A DNA stretch of 64,000 nt, taken from NCBI RefSeq assembly GCF_030295325.1, contig NZ_AP027059.1:434001-498000 (forward strand), written 5' to 3'. Both the position numbers and the translations under genes were made by a program. Shown here piece after piece: positions 42,208 through 51,478 of this stretch (position 1 is the stretch's first letter; each line of letters opens with the position of its first letter). A model generated the notes under the pieces. The model had not been told where the DNA came from. It saw only the letters and a program-made list of their open reading frames with translations, and made no database searches. The DNA is from Haliovirga abyssi (GTDB lineage Bacteria; Fusobacteriota; Fusobacteriia; Fusobacteriales; Haliovirgaceae).

Positions 42208-42236
42208 TTGGAATTAATTTGGGACTGTGTTATAAT
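42208..42236 (+). promoter_or_regulatory. Promoter of chrA
   Basis: TTGGAA (42208-42213), 17 bases, TATAAT (42231-42236) with extended TGT. Its -35 is the same non-consensus hexamer as the 39156 promoter. Confidence 0.75.
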
Positions 42237-42281
42237 TAAAGAAAAATTTAAAAATAGGATTTTATAAATTTGGAGGATATT

Positions 42282-43433
42282 ATGAAAAAATTATTATTAA
42301 AAGTATTAGAGTTAGGAGCATCAGGATTTGGTGGGATGGCAATATTAGGTTTTATTAAAGATGCATTTGTTAAAGAACGAAAAGATATTAATGAAAGTCA
42401 ATTTTATGAAGGCCTTAGTATATCTCAATTTATACCAGGGACAACAGCAGGGAATTTGATTTCATATATTGGATATAAAATAGGTAAAAGTAAAACTATG
42501 TTTCTTATGCAGATTGCATTTTTATTACCAGCTATAATTTCAATGTTTTTACTTACATATGTTTATACTAAATTTGGAGAAGTAGAAATTATAAAAAATA
42601 TATTTATAGGAATAAATATAACTGTTGTAGTATTATTAATAAAAACAATGGAAAAGATTTTTAAACCGTTTATAAAAAATTGGAGATATATTTTTATGAT
42701 GGTGATAAGTTTTTTGTTAAAAATTATATTAAAATTGAATGTTTTTGAGATTATGTTTATTATATTAATATTAAATTTATTACTAGATAATGGAGTTTAT
42801 GAAAATGAAGATAGAAATGTAAAAATAAATATTAATCCAAAAGAGTTTATTATAGAAATTATATTTATGATTGTTTTTATAATTAGTTTTATATTTAGAG
42901 ATAAAGATAGACTTATTATGCTTTTTTATAATATGGGAAAAATAGGATTTTTTACATTTGGTGGGGGAGTAGCAGCAATTTCAATGATACAAGATATTAT
43001 AGTAAAAGATTTGGGATGGTTAAATTCAAAAGAGTTTTTAACTGGAATAAGTTTATCTCAAATGACACCAGGACCGATATTAAATATAGCAGTATTTATT
43101 GGATATAAAGTTAGTGGGATAATAGGCGGAATAGTAGCCGCAATAGGAATGTTTACTCCTGGAGTACTACTTATGCATATTTTTTCAACTTTTGGAGAAA
43201 AGTTTTTAGAAAAATCTATTTCTAAAAAAATTATTAATGGAATTTTACTAGGTTTTAATGGTATAATATTAAGTGTAATATTAAAACTTTTTCAAAATTC
43301 TGTTACTAATATAAAAGAGATAATATTTTTTGTAATTATATTTGTAATTGCACATGTGTCAAAAGCTAAGGCTTTAAAATTAATATTAATTTCTGGGATT
43401 TTGTCTTATGTTTATTTTGGGTTGATTTTTTAA
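42282..43433 (+). CDS. chrA: Chromate transporter (CHR family, two-domain)
   Basis: A 383-residue membrane protein with two homologous CHR halves. Each starts with the family glycine motif: GASGFGGMAILGFI (about 8-21) and GFFTFGGGVAAISMIQ (about 225-240), followed by SQFIPGTTAGN and SQMTPGPILN, the two conserved SQ-x-x-PG signatures. About 10-12 helices. Family members export chromate or sulfate-like anions; many genomes carry it without chromate exposure, so the substrate is open. Start ATG 42282 with ggagg. Confidence 0.9.
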   Translation: MKKLLLKVLELGASGFGGMAILGFIKDAFVKERKDINESQFYEGLSISQFIPGTTAGNLISYIGYKIGKSKTMFLMQIAFLLPAIISMFLLTYVYTKFGEVEIIKNIFIGINITVVVLLIKTMEKIFKPFIKNWRYIFMMVISFLLKIILKLNVFEIMFIILILNLLLDNGVYENEDRNVKININPKEFIIEIIFMIVFIISFIFRDKDRLIMLFYNMGKIGFFTFGGGVAAISMIQDIIVKDLGWLNSKEFLTGISLSQMTPGPILNIAVFIGYKVSGIIGGIVAAIGMFTPGVLLMHIFSTFGEKFLEKSISKKIINGILLGFNGIILSVILKLFQNSVTNIKEIIFFVIIFVIAHVSKAKALKLILISGILSYVYFGLIF

Positions 43434-43474
43434 GATAAAAAGAAAAAAAATAAAATAAAAAAGAAAAAAATTGA

Positions 43475-43548
43475 AACCACGAATGAAACGAATGTAAACG
43501 AATTAGGAAAAAGGTTGTATTCGAGGGAATTCGAGTATATTAGTGGTT
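43475..43548 (+). repeat. CACGAAT-type intergenic inverted repeat
   Basis: AACCACGAATGAAACGAATG with a following AACGAATT (43475-43502) is roughly complementary to GTATTCGAGGGAATTCGAG with a following TTAGTGGTT (43517-43548). ACGAAT recurs about every 10 bases in the left arm. It stands out against the AT-rich spacer between chrA and the dehydrogenase gene. Confidence 0.6.
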
Positions 43549-43651
43549 AGAAAGATATAAATATAGTGCAATAAGTGGAGAGATAGTCAAAAAATAAGGA
43601 TTGCAGCGTTATGCAACTGACTAATAAAGAATAAAATAATAGGAGGCTATT

Positions 43652-44617
43652 ATGAAGATTGTATTTTTGGATGCAGTATCTGTTGGGGAGGATATTTCTC
43701 TGGGGAAAATAGAAAAAGAAGGGGAATTAATTAAATATAATTTAACAAAAGAAAATGAAATAGAAGATAGAATTAAAGATGCAGAGGTTATAATTACTAA
43801 TAAAGTTTATATAGGAAAAAAAGAGATGGGAATAGCAAGAAAATTAAAATTGATTTGTGTAGCTGCAACAGGATATAATAATATAGATATAGAAGAAGCT
43901 AAGAAACTTGGAATAGTTGTAGCAAATGTAAAAAATTATTCTACTAATTCTGTAGTTCAAATGGTATTTTCTTATATACTAATGTTAATGAGCAATCTAT
44001 ATAATTATAATAATGATGTTAAAAATGGAGAATGGAGCAAATCGCCTATATTTACAATGCTAAAATATTCAATACAAGAGCTTAATAATAAAAAAATAGG
44101 GATAATTGGATATGGAACTATTGGGAAAAAAGTTGGAGAAATAGCTAAAAGTTTTGGAATGGATATAATAGTTGCAAAAATTCATGGAAGAGAATATAGC
44201 GATAATAGTAGAGTAGAAATAGAGGAACTGTTAAAAATAAGTGATATAGTAACCATTCACGCTCCACTTACAAATTTAACAAAAAAATTAATATCTAATA
44301 AAGAATTTAATTTAATGAAAAAAAATGCAATTTTAATTAATACAGCAAGAGGTGGAATTGTAGATGAGAAAGCATTATATAAAGCATTAAAAGATAAAAA
44401 AATAGCAGGAGCAGCAATAGATGTATTGGAAAATGAGCCTCCAAAAGAAAATAATGAATTATATGAATTGGAAAACATATTGATAACACCTCATGTAGCA
44501 TGGGGCTCAATTGAAAGTAGGCAAAGATTAATTGAAGGAATATATGAAAATATAAGAGAATACAAAAATGGGAATAGAAATAAGATAAATATTTGGAGGA
44601 GTAATGACAAAAGCTGA
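43652..44617 (+). CDS. D-isomer-specific 2-hydroxyacid dehydrogenase
   Basis: A 321-residue NAD-dependent oxidoreductase. The NAD motif GIIGYGTIGKKVGEI lies at about 150-164; the catalytic set is Arg in NTARGG (about 232), Glu in ENEPP (about 261) and His in PHVAWGS (about 281). The VAATGYNNID loop (about 70-79) matches glycerate/hydroxypyruvate reductases (HprA-like). It converts a 2-keto acid and its D-hydroxy acid; exact substrate uncertain. It overlaps the next gene by 14 bases. Confidence 0.88.
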   Translation: MKIVFLDAVSVGEDISLGKIEKEGELIKYNLTKENEIEDRIKDAEVIITNKVYIGKKEMGIARKLKLICVAATGYNNIDIEEAKKLGIVVANVKNYSTNSVVQMVFSYILMLMSNLYNYNNDVKNGEWSKSPIFTMLKYSIQELNNKKIGIIGYGTIGKKVGEIAKSFGMDIIVAKIHGREYSDNSRVEIEELLKISDIVTIHAPLTNLTKKLISNKEFNLMKKNAILINTARGGIVDEKALYKALKDKKIAGAAIDVLENEPPKENNELYELENILITPHVAWGSIESRQRLIEGIYENIREYKNGNRNKINIWRSNDKS

Positions 44618-45866
44618 AATAATAAAAGTGCAAAAAGATAGCATAGCAGAAGAATTAGATATAGAAAAAGGAGATTTTTTAGTTAGAATAGATGGGAAAG
44701 ATATATATGATATTATTCAATATGAACATATGATATATAAAGAATTTATTATAGTAGAAATATTAAAAAAAGATATAAATGAAATTTGGGAATTTGAAAT
44801 AGAAAAAGATGAATTTGAAGATTTAGGGATAGAATTTAAGTCGCCAGTTTTTGATGGAGTTAGGACTTGTAAAAATAATTGCGTGTTTTGTTTTGTAGCA
44901 CAACTTCCAAAAGGGTTAAGAAAAACTTTGTATTTAAAAGATGAGGATTTTAGATTATCGTTTTTATATGGAAGTTATACTACTTTTTCTAATTTAACAG
45001 ATGATGATATAAAAAGAATAATAAAAGAGCATATATCTCCATTATATGTATCAGTACATGCTACTGACAGCATGGTTCGTAAAGTGCTGCTTAGAAATAG
45101 AGATGCAGGTAATATATTAGAAAAAATAAAATATTTAACAGATAATGGGATAGAGTTACATACTCAAGCAGTTATTGTACCAGGATATAATGATGGAAAA
45201 ATATTAGAAAAAACAATAGATGATTTAGCTAGTTTTTATCCACAAGTAAAAAGTTTAACTGTAGTTCCAGTTGGACTTACTAAATATCATAAAGGTGGAT
45301 TAAGGTTAAATACAGAAGAGGAAAGCAAAAAAATAGTAAAATATACATTGGAAAAAAGTAAAGAATTCAAAGAGAAATTTGATACATATTTTTCATTTTT
45401 ATCAGATGAATTTTTTATTCAGTCTAAGATGGATATACCTGAAAAAGAATATTATGAAGAGTTTGAACATATAGAAAATGGTGTTGGATTAGTAAGATTA
45501 TTATTAGAAGAAGTCAAAGATATGAAAATAAAAGATAAATTTTACAAAGGAAATAAAATAACAATTGCTTGTGGAAAATCTATATATAAGTATATGAAAG
45601 AGATATTTATTCATGATGATAAAATAAATATAGTTCCAATTGAAAGCTATTTTTGGGGAGAAAAAATTACTGTTACAGGCTTAATAACAGGAAGTGATTT
45701 AATAAAAAATCTTAAAGATAAAGAATTAGGAGATAAATTGATTATTAATAAAATTATGCTAAATGATAAAAAACAGTTTTTGGATGATATGAGTCTGGAA
45801 GGTGTAAGTGAGCGTATTGGAACGAAAATAAAAGTAATTGAGAGGTTGGAAGAAATTTATGATTAA
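44604..45866 (+). CDS. PDZ-like/DUF512 Fe-S protein (TIGR03279-type)
   Basis: A 420-residue soluble protein. An N-terminal PDZ-like domain (about 3-70; IAEELDIEKGDFLVRIDG) precedes CKNNCVFCF (C89, C93, C96), a CX3CX2C motif like radical-SAM clusters. A radical-SAM-like barrel follows (LYVSVHATD, LHTQAVIVPGYNDG) and then the DUF512 domain (about 280-420). The family is widespread in Clostridia, Fusobacteria and Cyanobacteria and has no known reaction. The coupling with a hydroxyacid dehydrogenase (14-base overlap) is notable. Ribosome site ggagga lies inside the upstream gene. Confidence 0.85.
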   Translation: MTKAEIIKVQKDSIAEELDIEKGDFLVRIDGKDIYDIIQYEHMIYKEFIIVEILKKDINEIWEFEIEKDEFEDLGIEFKSPVFDGVRTCKNNCVFCFVAQLPKGLRKTLYLKDEDFRLSFLYGSYTTFSNLTDDDIKRIIKEHISPLYVSVHATDSMVRKVLLRNRDAGNILEKIKYLTDNGIELHTQAVIVPGYNDGKILEKTIDDLASFYPQVKSLTVVPVGLTKYHKGGLRLNTEEESKKIVKYTLEKSKEFKEKFDTYFSFLSDEFFIQSKMDIPEKEYYEEFEHIENGVGLVRLLLEEVKDMKIKDKFYKGNKITIACGKSIYKYMKEIFIHDDKINIVPIESYFWGEKITVTGLITGSDLIKNLKDKELGDKLIINKIMLNDKKQFLDDMSLEGVSERIGTKIKVIERLEEIYD

Positions 45867-45892
45867 ATAATATTAGATAATTAGATGATTGG

Positions 45893-45919
45893 TTTACAAA
45901 AAGGTATGTATAGTATAAT
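45893..45919 (+). promoter_or_regulatory. Possible promoter of the signalling cassette
   Basis: TATAAT (45914-45919) with TTTACA (45893-45898) at a short 15-base spacing. It lies 43 bases before the diguanylate cyclase gene. Confidence 0.45.
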
Positions 45920-45961
45920 TAGCTTTTTGAGGTCTAATCATAATGTACAAAGGGGGATAAT

Positions 45962-47551
45962 ATGGAAAATCTAAGAAGAAAAATATTAAAAGATATATTA
46001 AAAAACGAAAATATAGAAATTGCTTTAAATGATTTGAAAAAATTTATAGATTCTATGGGTGTTAATTTTTTATATTATTTTATAGATTATGGAAATAACA
46101 AAGAATATAGTACAGATAAAGAATTAAAAAAAATAATTTTTAATTCTAAAAAGTATACTGAAATGACTAAAAAAGAAGATGAGAATGGGTTAAATTTAAT
46201 ATATAAATCATTATCAATGGGAGTAGTTTTTCATATAAATTATAAATTAAAAGATATATCAAAAGAAGAAATATTAGAAATAGAAGAAGAGATAGAACTT
46301 GTTTTAGAGTTATTAAAAAAAGTTATTGAATTTAAAAAAATTAGGATATATTCTTTGATTACTCCTCTGTTTTTTGAAGTTTCAAAGATATTATATTCTG
46401 CCGAGGGAACGATAAAAGAGAGTTTAGAAGAGTTAAATCTAACAATAGAGGGATTATTAGGTATAGAAATTGTTAATATAGAAAAAAATAATATAGAGTA
46501 TTTTATTAAAGAAGAAAAAGAAAAATTATTTGAATATAAATATAAAGATATGATAGTAAAGTATAAAAAAACTAGGAAACTAGATAATTTAATAGAAATA
46601 GATAAGATATTAAATCTTATATTTATGATATTAAATAGTTTTTTAAAATTAAAAGAGCTGGAGAAAAAAAAGCAGATTTTTTTAGAGGAACAAATTAATA
46701 CAAAAGAAAATTTAGAAAAATTAAATGAAATTTTGGAAAAAAGTTTATATAAAATGACGTTTATAAATAAATTATATTCAAAATTATCTAAAACTAGAAA
46801 TTTGGAAGAATCAATAAGAATTATAGAAAAATTAATAAGAGATGAAGTGGATTATAGATATTTAAGAATAAAACTTGGAGATACACATTTAGTAGAAGAT
46901 GGGATACAGGTAGAAGAAGCTGGAAACGTAAATTACAGTTCAAAGATATTAAAAGGAAAAATAGAATATGAGATTATATGTCAAAAAGAAGATATAACAT
47001 CAGAAGATGAAGTTTATCTGAATTTAATATTTACTCATTCTAAAATAGAATTAGAAAATATATTGTTATATAAAAAAGTCGAAGAATTAGCAACTATAGA
47101 TGGTGTAACAGAGTTATATATCCATAGATATTTTATAGAAAGATTAAAACAGGAATTAGAAATAAATAAAAGAAATGGGAGCAAAGTATCATTGATTATG
47201 TTAGATATAGATAATTTTAAAAAATATAACGATACATATGGGCATCAAGCTGGAGATGAGGTATTGCACAAAGTAGCTTCTCTTATGAAAAGAGGAGTAA
47301 GGAAAATAGATATTCCTTGTAGATATGGAGGCGAGGAATTTATAGTAATATTGCCATATACAGATATAGAAAAAGCAGAATTTGTAGCTGAGAGAATAAG
47401 ACAATCATTAGAGGAAGAAACAGACATAACAGCAAGTTTTGGTGTTACAGAATATTTGAGCATGGAAAAATTAGAAACTTTTGTAAAAAGAGTAGATGAT
47501 GCTATGTATAAAGCTAAACAAAATGGAAAAAATCAAGTTATAAGGATGTGA
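45962..47551 (+). CDS. Soluble diguanylate cyclase (GGDEF domain)
   Basis: A 529-residue protein without membrane helices or signal peptide. The N-terminal 250 residues form a helical/GAF-like sensory region, a coiled coil follows (about 235-275), then a second GAF-like segment (about 280-380) and a C-terminal GGDEF domain (about 390-529). The active-site loop is GGEEF (456-460) with a metal Asp in IMLDIDNFK. An RxxD product-inhibition site (RKID, 447-450) lies exactly five residues before it. It is thus predicted to make cyclic di-GMP with feedback control. No receptor or phosphodiesterase is adjacent; two cNMP-binding proteins and a kinase follow. Confidence 0.9.
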   Translation: MENLRRKILKDILKNENIEIALNDLKKFIDSMGVNFLYYFIDYGNNKEYSTDKELKKIIFNSKKYTEMTKKEDENGLNLIYKSLSMGVVFHINYKLKDISKEEILEIEEEIELVLELLKKVIEFKKIRIYSLITPLFFEVSKILYSAEGTIKESLEELNLTIEGLLGIEIVNIEKNNIEYFIKEEKEKLFEYKYKDMIVKYKKTRKLDNLIEIDKILNLIFMILNSFLKLKELEKKKQIFLEEQINTKENLEKLNEILEKSLYKMTFINKLYSKLSKTRNLEESIRIIEKLIRDEVDYRYLRIKLGDTHLVEDGIQVEEAGNVNYSSKILKGKIEYEIICQKEDITSEDEVYLNLIFTHSKIELENILLYKKVEELATIDGVTELYIHRYFIERLKQELEINKRNGSKVSLIMLDIDNFKKYNDTYGHQAGDEVLHKVASLMKRGVRKIDIPCRYGGEEFIVILPYTDIEKAEFVAERIRQSLEEETDITASFGVTEYLSMEKLETFVKRVDDAMYKAKQNGKNQVIRM

Positions 47552-47555
47552 AAAG

Positions 47556-48506
47556 ATGAGGACTTTTCGAATAAATAAGGGTGGGATAATATATTTTGAA
47601 AATACAGTAGATAATAATGTATATGTAATAAGAAAAGGAAAAGTTGAAATAATAAGGACAAATACACTTTTTTTGGTAGATAATAATTTGAAAAATAGAA
47701 AAAGATTAAAAGAAGGAGATGTGTTTGGATTTGAAGAGGTGTTCTTTAATTTAACAAGAGGAGAAAGAGCAATAGCTTTAGAGAATACCGAATTAATAGT
47801 ATTTCCAATAACAGATTTTTCAGCTTTTATGGAAAAAAATATAACTATTGGCGAAAAAATGATTAATTCTCTTGCAGGAAAAATAAGAAAATTAAATAAT
47901 AAAATAAAGGAAATCTCTAATAGAACTGAATGTATCATGGAACATGGAAAAATAAAGGATATATATATATACTTTTTAAAACAAGGTGAGTATAAAAAAG
48001 CACAACAAATATTAGAAAGGATGATAGTAAAAGAGAGTGATGTTGAATTTGCTATAAAAGAAAAAGATAGAATATCAATTTTACAAAGTTTAGGAATATC
48101 AGTAGAAAAAATAGATGCAATAGTATCTAAATATAAAGATAATGAGGAATTAAATATTTTATTGGCAATATTAGAAGGGATGAAAATTAAAGTTGTAGCA
48201 GAAGAACTTCATGAAAAAATATTTTTTGAAATGATAAAAATAAAGAAAAAAATAGGGAAAGATGATGAATATTTAAATAGATTAAAAGAATTTTTAGAAG
48301 AGTTTCCATATTCTGATTATATAAAAGATGTTATGTTTGACCTAATAGAAGAATATGATAAACGAAAGAGATTTCCTGAAGCATTAAGTATAGCTAATAA
48401 ATTAACAGATGAAGAATTAACTAATGAAGAGATAGAAAAAACAAAAAAAAATATTGAAAAATTAAAACATGATATTCCAAAAGAGGGTGAAGAGAATGTT
48501 GGATAA
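47556..48506 (+). CDS. Cyclic-nucleotide-binding-domain protein with TPR-like C-terminus
   Basis: A 316-residue protein. A cNMP-fold domain (about 1-105) has the phosphate-cassette-like string GDVFGFEEVFFNLTRGERAIAL, degenerate relative to FGE..RTA but with Glu and Arg kept. A helical hinge (110-130) leads to TPR-like helices (about 135-300; EYKKAQQILERM, FPEALSIANKL). There is no DNA-binding domain, so a cytoplasmic sensor or adaptor is more likely than a transcription factor. It starts 4 bases after the GGDEF gene and overlaps the next gene by 11 bases, indicating coupled expression. Confidence 0.8.
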   Translation: MRTFRINKGGIIYFENTVDNNVYVIRKGKVEIIRTNTLFLVDNNLKNRKRLKEGDVFGFEEVFFNLTRGERAIALENTELIVFPITDFSAFMEKNITIGEKMINSLAGKIRKLNNKIKEISNRTECIMEHGKIKDIYIYFLKQGEYKKAQQILERMIVKESDVEFAIKEKDRISILQSLGISVEKIDAIVSKYKDNEELNILLAILEGMKIKVVAEELHEKIFFEMIKIKKKIGKDDEYLNRLKEFLEEFPYSDYIKDVMFDLIEEYDKRKRFPEALSIANKLTDEELTNEEIEKTKKNIEKLKHDIPKEGEENVG

Positions 48507-49098
48507 TCCAAAGTTATTTGAAAAATTTGGAAAAGATTATAAAGCAGGAGAGATTATTTTTTGTGAATATGAAACAGGAGAAGAGTTATATTTTATAATA
48601 TCAGGAAAAGTAAGAATATCTAAAATAACTCAAGATGAAGAAAAAGTTGTGGCATATCTAAAAGATGGGGAATTTTTTGGAGAAATGGCAATTTTTGAAA
48701 ATAAAGTAAGAACAGCAACAGTTATTACAGAAGAGCCTACAAAAGTGTTAGAATTAAAAAAAAATGATTTTTTAAAATTAATGAGTTCTGCTCCTGATAT
48801 TGTTGTACAATTAGTAAAATCACTTAGTATTAGATATATAAAAACGCGGAATCAGTTAAATTCATTATTAGAAACAAATTTAGAAAAAAAAGTTTTGAAA
48901 TATTTTTATCAGCAATATTTAAATGTGAAATCTAGAAGTTTAAATTTAAATATAAAAGAGGTAAAAAGCATTTTGAATATAAAAGAAAAAGATTTAAATA
49001 AACTATTATTAGGATATAAGAAGAAGGGACTTTTAAAGATTGTAGATGATAGCATATTAATTGGGGATATTGGATGGGTTGAATTAAAATTAAAATAA
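48496..49098 (+). CDS. Cyclic-nucleotide-binding Crp-like protein
   Basis: A 200-residue protein. The cNMP domain (about 10-115) has an almost canonical phosphate-binding cassette, FFGEMAIFENKVRTATV, so it is a good candidate for a true cAMP or cGMP receptor. A long C-helix is followed by about 70 residues (LNLNIKEVKSILNIKEKDLNKLLLGYKKKGLLKI) that look like a divergent winged helix. The frame opens at 48469, but ATG 48496 follows gagggtgaag. Overlap with the preceding gene is 11 bases. The CHASE2 cyclase at the window start could supply cAMP; that link is inference. Confidence 0.82.
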   Translation: MLDNPKLFEKFGKDYKAGEIIFCEYETGEELYFIISGKVRISKITQDEEKVVAYLKDGEFFGEMAIFENKVRTATVITEEPTKVLELKKNDFLKLMSSAPDIVVQLVKSLSIRYIKTRNQLNSLLETNLEKKVLKYFYQQYLNVKSRSLNLNIKEVKSILNIKEKDLNKLLLGYKKKGLLKIVDDSILIGDIGWVELKLK

Positions 49099-49119
49099 TT
49101 TTAAAAGTGGGGCGTTAAA

Positions 49120-50457
49120 ATGGAGAAATCAGAACGAGTTATGAAAAAATTTAATCTAGGATTTGAGAAGAATTTATTAGAAGAAAATTTAAAAAAAATG
49201 AGTATATTTAGTAAAGCATTTATAATATTAGGATTTGTTTTGTTAATATCACATATTCTTGTAAATAATATTAATAGTTTTGTTTTTCCTAAGCTGTCAT
49301 ATACTATAACGTATGGGATAATAATAGTTTATTCTATTGGATGGACCGTTTTTCTAAACAATTATAAAATAAAAAATATAAAAATAGCAAAAATTATTAA
49401 TTTGATATTTGAAGTTGGAATGTTAACTCTTGGAGCTATAATTGCTCTTATATCTGTTAATATTTCAAAGGAGGTAAGTGCATACATAATAGCTATTTTT
49501 ACAATTGCCTCATTAATGTATATGAAATTTTATGAGAGTATATTTGTATTTTCGGTAGGACATTCTATTTTTATTATTGGATTATTATTTTTACAAATAA
49601 AGACAGAGACCTTAATAGGATTTTATACAAGCACAACAGTAGCAGTTTTATTAGGAATATTAATAGCAAGAATAAATTTCACAAAAAAAGTAAGAGAGTT
49701 TTTAAGCAATACAATTATTAAAGAAAAAAATAGAGAATTAAAAATAGTTAGAGAGAAAATAATAGCAACAGAAAATTTACAAACAATTTCTCAAATAATG
49801 GGGAAAATAGCACATGAATTAAATAGTCCATTAGCAGGAGAATTATATACTTTAAAAATGATAAAAGATGATTTGAAAGAAAAATTTAGTGAAAATTTGG
49901 AAATAGTATCTATACTTGAAGACCTTAATGAACTTGAAGATAGTTTAATATTAACTAAAGAGATTGTGAGTAAATTATTAAAATATAGTAGTCAAGATAC
50001 ACATTTTGAAGAAAATGTAGATATAAAAGAGGTAATAGAGTATAGTTTTAAAAATTTAGAAAAAAAATATAATTATGATAATTTTAAATTAGATAAAATA
50101 TTTAAAGAGGATTTTATAATTTTTGCTAATAAAGTGGATATAGTTCAATTAATAGAAAATATATTAGAAAATTCTTTTGAAAGTTTAAAAAATAAAGATG
50201 TTAAAAAAATTAGTATTTCAACTTACAAAAAAGATAATAAAAAAATAATAGAAATAGAAGATAATGGAATGGGTATAAATGAAAAAATAATACAAAAAAT
50301 ATATGTCCCATTTTTTACAACAAAATATAAAGAGAAAAATTTAGGGCTAGGATTGACAATTGGCAAAGAAATATTAAAAAAATATAATGGAGAGATGGAG
50401 ATAGAATCTAAAAAAGATATATATACAAAAGTTAAAATTATATTTAAGGATGAATAG
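49120..50457 (+). CDS. Orphan membrane sensor histidine kinase
   Basis: A 445-residue kinase. Six hydrophobic helices (about 28-190) form an integral membrane sensor, then a coiled coil (195-225), HisKA with H232 in GKIAHELNSPLAGE and HATPase (N box ENILENSFE, DNGMGI, LGLGLTIG). The HisKA type resembles NtrB/RstB-like HxxNxPL kinases. No response regulator is adjacent; its partner must lie elsewhere. It ends the cassette that begins with the diguanylate cyclase and is followed after 11 bases by LPS genes. Confidence 0.88.
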   Translation: MEKSERVMKKFNLGFEKNLLEENLKKMSIFSKAFIILGFVLLISHILVNNINSFVFPKLSYTITYGIIIVYSIGWTVFLNNYKIKNIKIAKIINLIFEVGMLTLGAIIALISVNISKEVSAYIIAIFTIASLMYMKFYESIFVFSVGHSIFIIGLLFLQIKTETLIGFYTSTTVAVLLGILIARINFTKKVREFLSNTIIKEKNRELKIVREKIIATENLQTISQIMGKIAHELNSPLAGELYTLKMIKDDLKEKFSENLEIVSILEDLNELEDSLILTKEIVSKLLKYSSQDTHFEENVDIKEVIEYSFKNLEKKYNYDNFKLDKIFKEDFIIFANKVDIVQLIENILENSFESLKNKDVKKISISTYKKDNKKIIEIEDNGMGINEKIIQKIYVPFFTTKYKEKNLGLGLTIGKEILKKYNGEMEIESKKDIYTKVKIIFKDE

Positions 50458-50468
50458 TAGGAGAAATT

Positions 50469-51476
50469 ATGAAAAAAATATTAATAATTCATACAGCATT
50501 TATAGGGGATATAGTACTTTCTACTCCGCTTATAAAAAAAATAAAACAAAAATATAATAATTCAGAAATATATTATTTGACAACAACTGTAGGTGGCGAA
50601 ATTGTAAAAAATAATCCTATGCTAAAAGGGGTAATTGTTTATGATAAGAAAGGAAAAGATAAAGGATTAAAAGGGCTTATTAAAATTATAAGAGATATAA
50701 AAAATTATAATTTTGACATTGCAATTATACCACATAGATATTTAAGGAGTACGTTAATAGCATTTTTAGCAGGAATAAAAGAGAGAATTGGATATTCTAA
50801 TAGCGAAGGAAAGCTATTTTTAACTAAAAAAATTGAATATGTAAAGTCAGTTCATGAAGTTAAAAGATTATTAAATTTAATAGAATTATCTGATTTTAAG
50901 GATGATAAAATAGAATTATATCCCGGAAAAGAGGATATAAAAAAAGTAGATGAAATTTGGGGGAAATTTGAATTGGATAATCAAAAAATTGTGGTAATTG
51001 CTCCAGGTAGTAAATGGTTTACGAAAATGTGGCCAATTGAATATTATAATTTATTATTAAAAAAGCTTGAAAAATTAAATATAAAAGTATTATTAATAGG
51101 TGGAAAAGAAGAAGAAAAATTAAATATAATAGAAACTTCAAATACTGTTAACTTAATTGGAAAAACAAAATTATTGGAGTTAGTAGAAATTTTTAAGAGA
51201 AGCACTGTACTAGTGTCAAATGATAGCTCTCCATTGCATATTGCTGCAGCTACAGATATTTATATAATAGCAATATTTGGAGCGACTACGAAAGAATTAG
51301 GGTTTTATCCGTGGACCAAAAATTATACAATAATAGAAAACAGTAATTTAGATTGCAGACCTTGTGGATTGCATGGTGGGAATGAATGTAAAGAGGGACA
51401 TTTTAAATGTATGAAAGATATAAGTCCAGATGAAGTATATGATGAAATAGTAGAAAGATTAGAAAGAAGGATATAA
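50469..51476 (+). CDS. LPS heptosyltransferase (glycosyltransferase family 9), first copy
   Basis: A 335-residue GT-B enzyme. The N-terminal HTAFIGDIVLSTPLIKKIK is the family acceptor-side motif (GD with catalytic Asp); PGSKWFTKMWPIEYY and SNDSSPLHIAAA form the ADP-heptose site. The C-terminal CRPCGLHGGNECKEGHFKCM cysteine cluster is typical of WaaF/RfaF-like heptosyltransferases. It adds heptose to the lipopolysaccharide inner core at the inner membrane. It sits 2 bases from a second family-9 gene and near hldD, which makes the ADP-heptose donor. Confidence 0.9.
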   Translation: MKKILIIHTAFIGDIVLSTPLIKKIKQKYNNSEIYYLTTTVGGEIVKNNPMLKGVIVYDKKGKDKGLKGLIKIIRDIKNYNFDIAIIPHRYLRSTLIAFLAGIKERIGYSNSEGKLFLTKKIEYVKSVHEVKRLLNLIELSDFKDDKIELYPGKEDIKKVDEIWGKFELDNQKIVVIAPGSKWFTKMWPIEYYNLLLKKLEKLNIKVLLIGGKEEEKLNIIETSNTVNLIGKTKLLELVEIFKRSTVLVSNDSSPLHIAAATDIYIIAIFGATTKELGFYPWTKNYTIIENSNLDCRPCGLHGGNECKEGHFKCMKDISPDEVYDEIVERLERRI

Positions 51477-51478
51477 AA

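Noticed and set aside
47471-47938. 155-codon minus-strand ORF across the GGDEF and cNMP genes
   Set aside because: Overlaps two supported plus-strand genes; no ribosome site or family resemblance.
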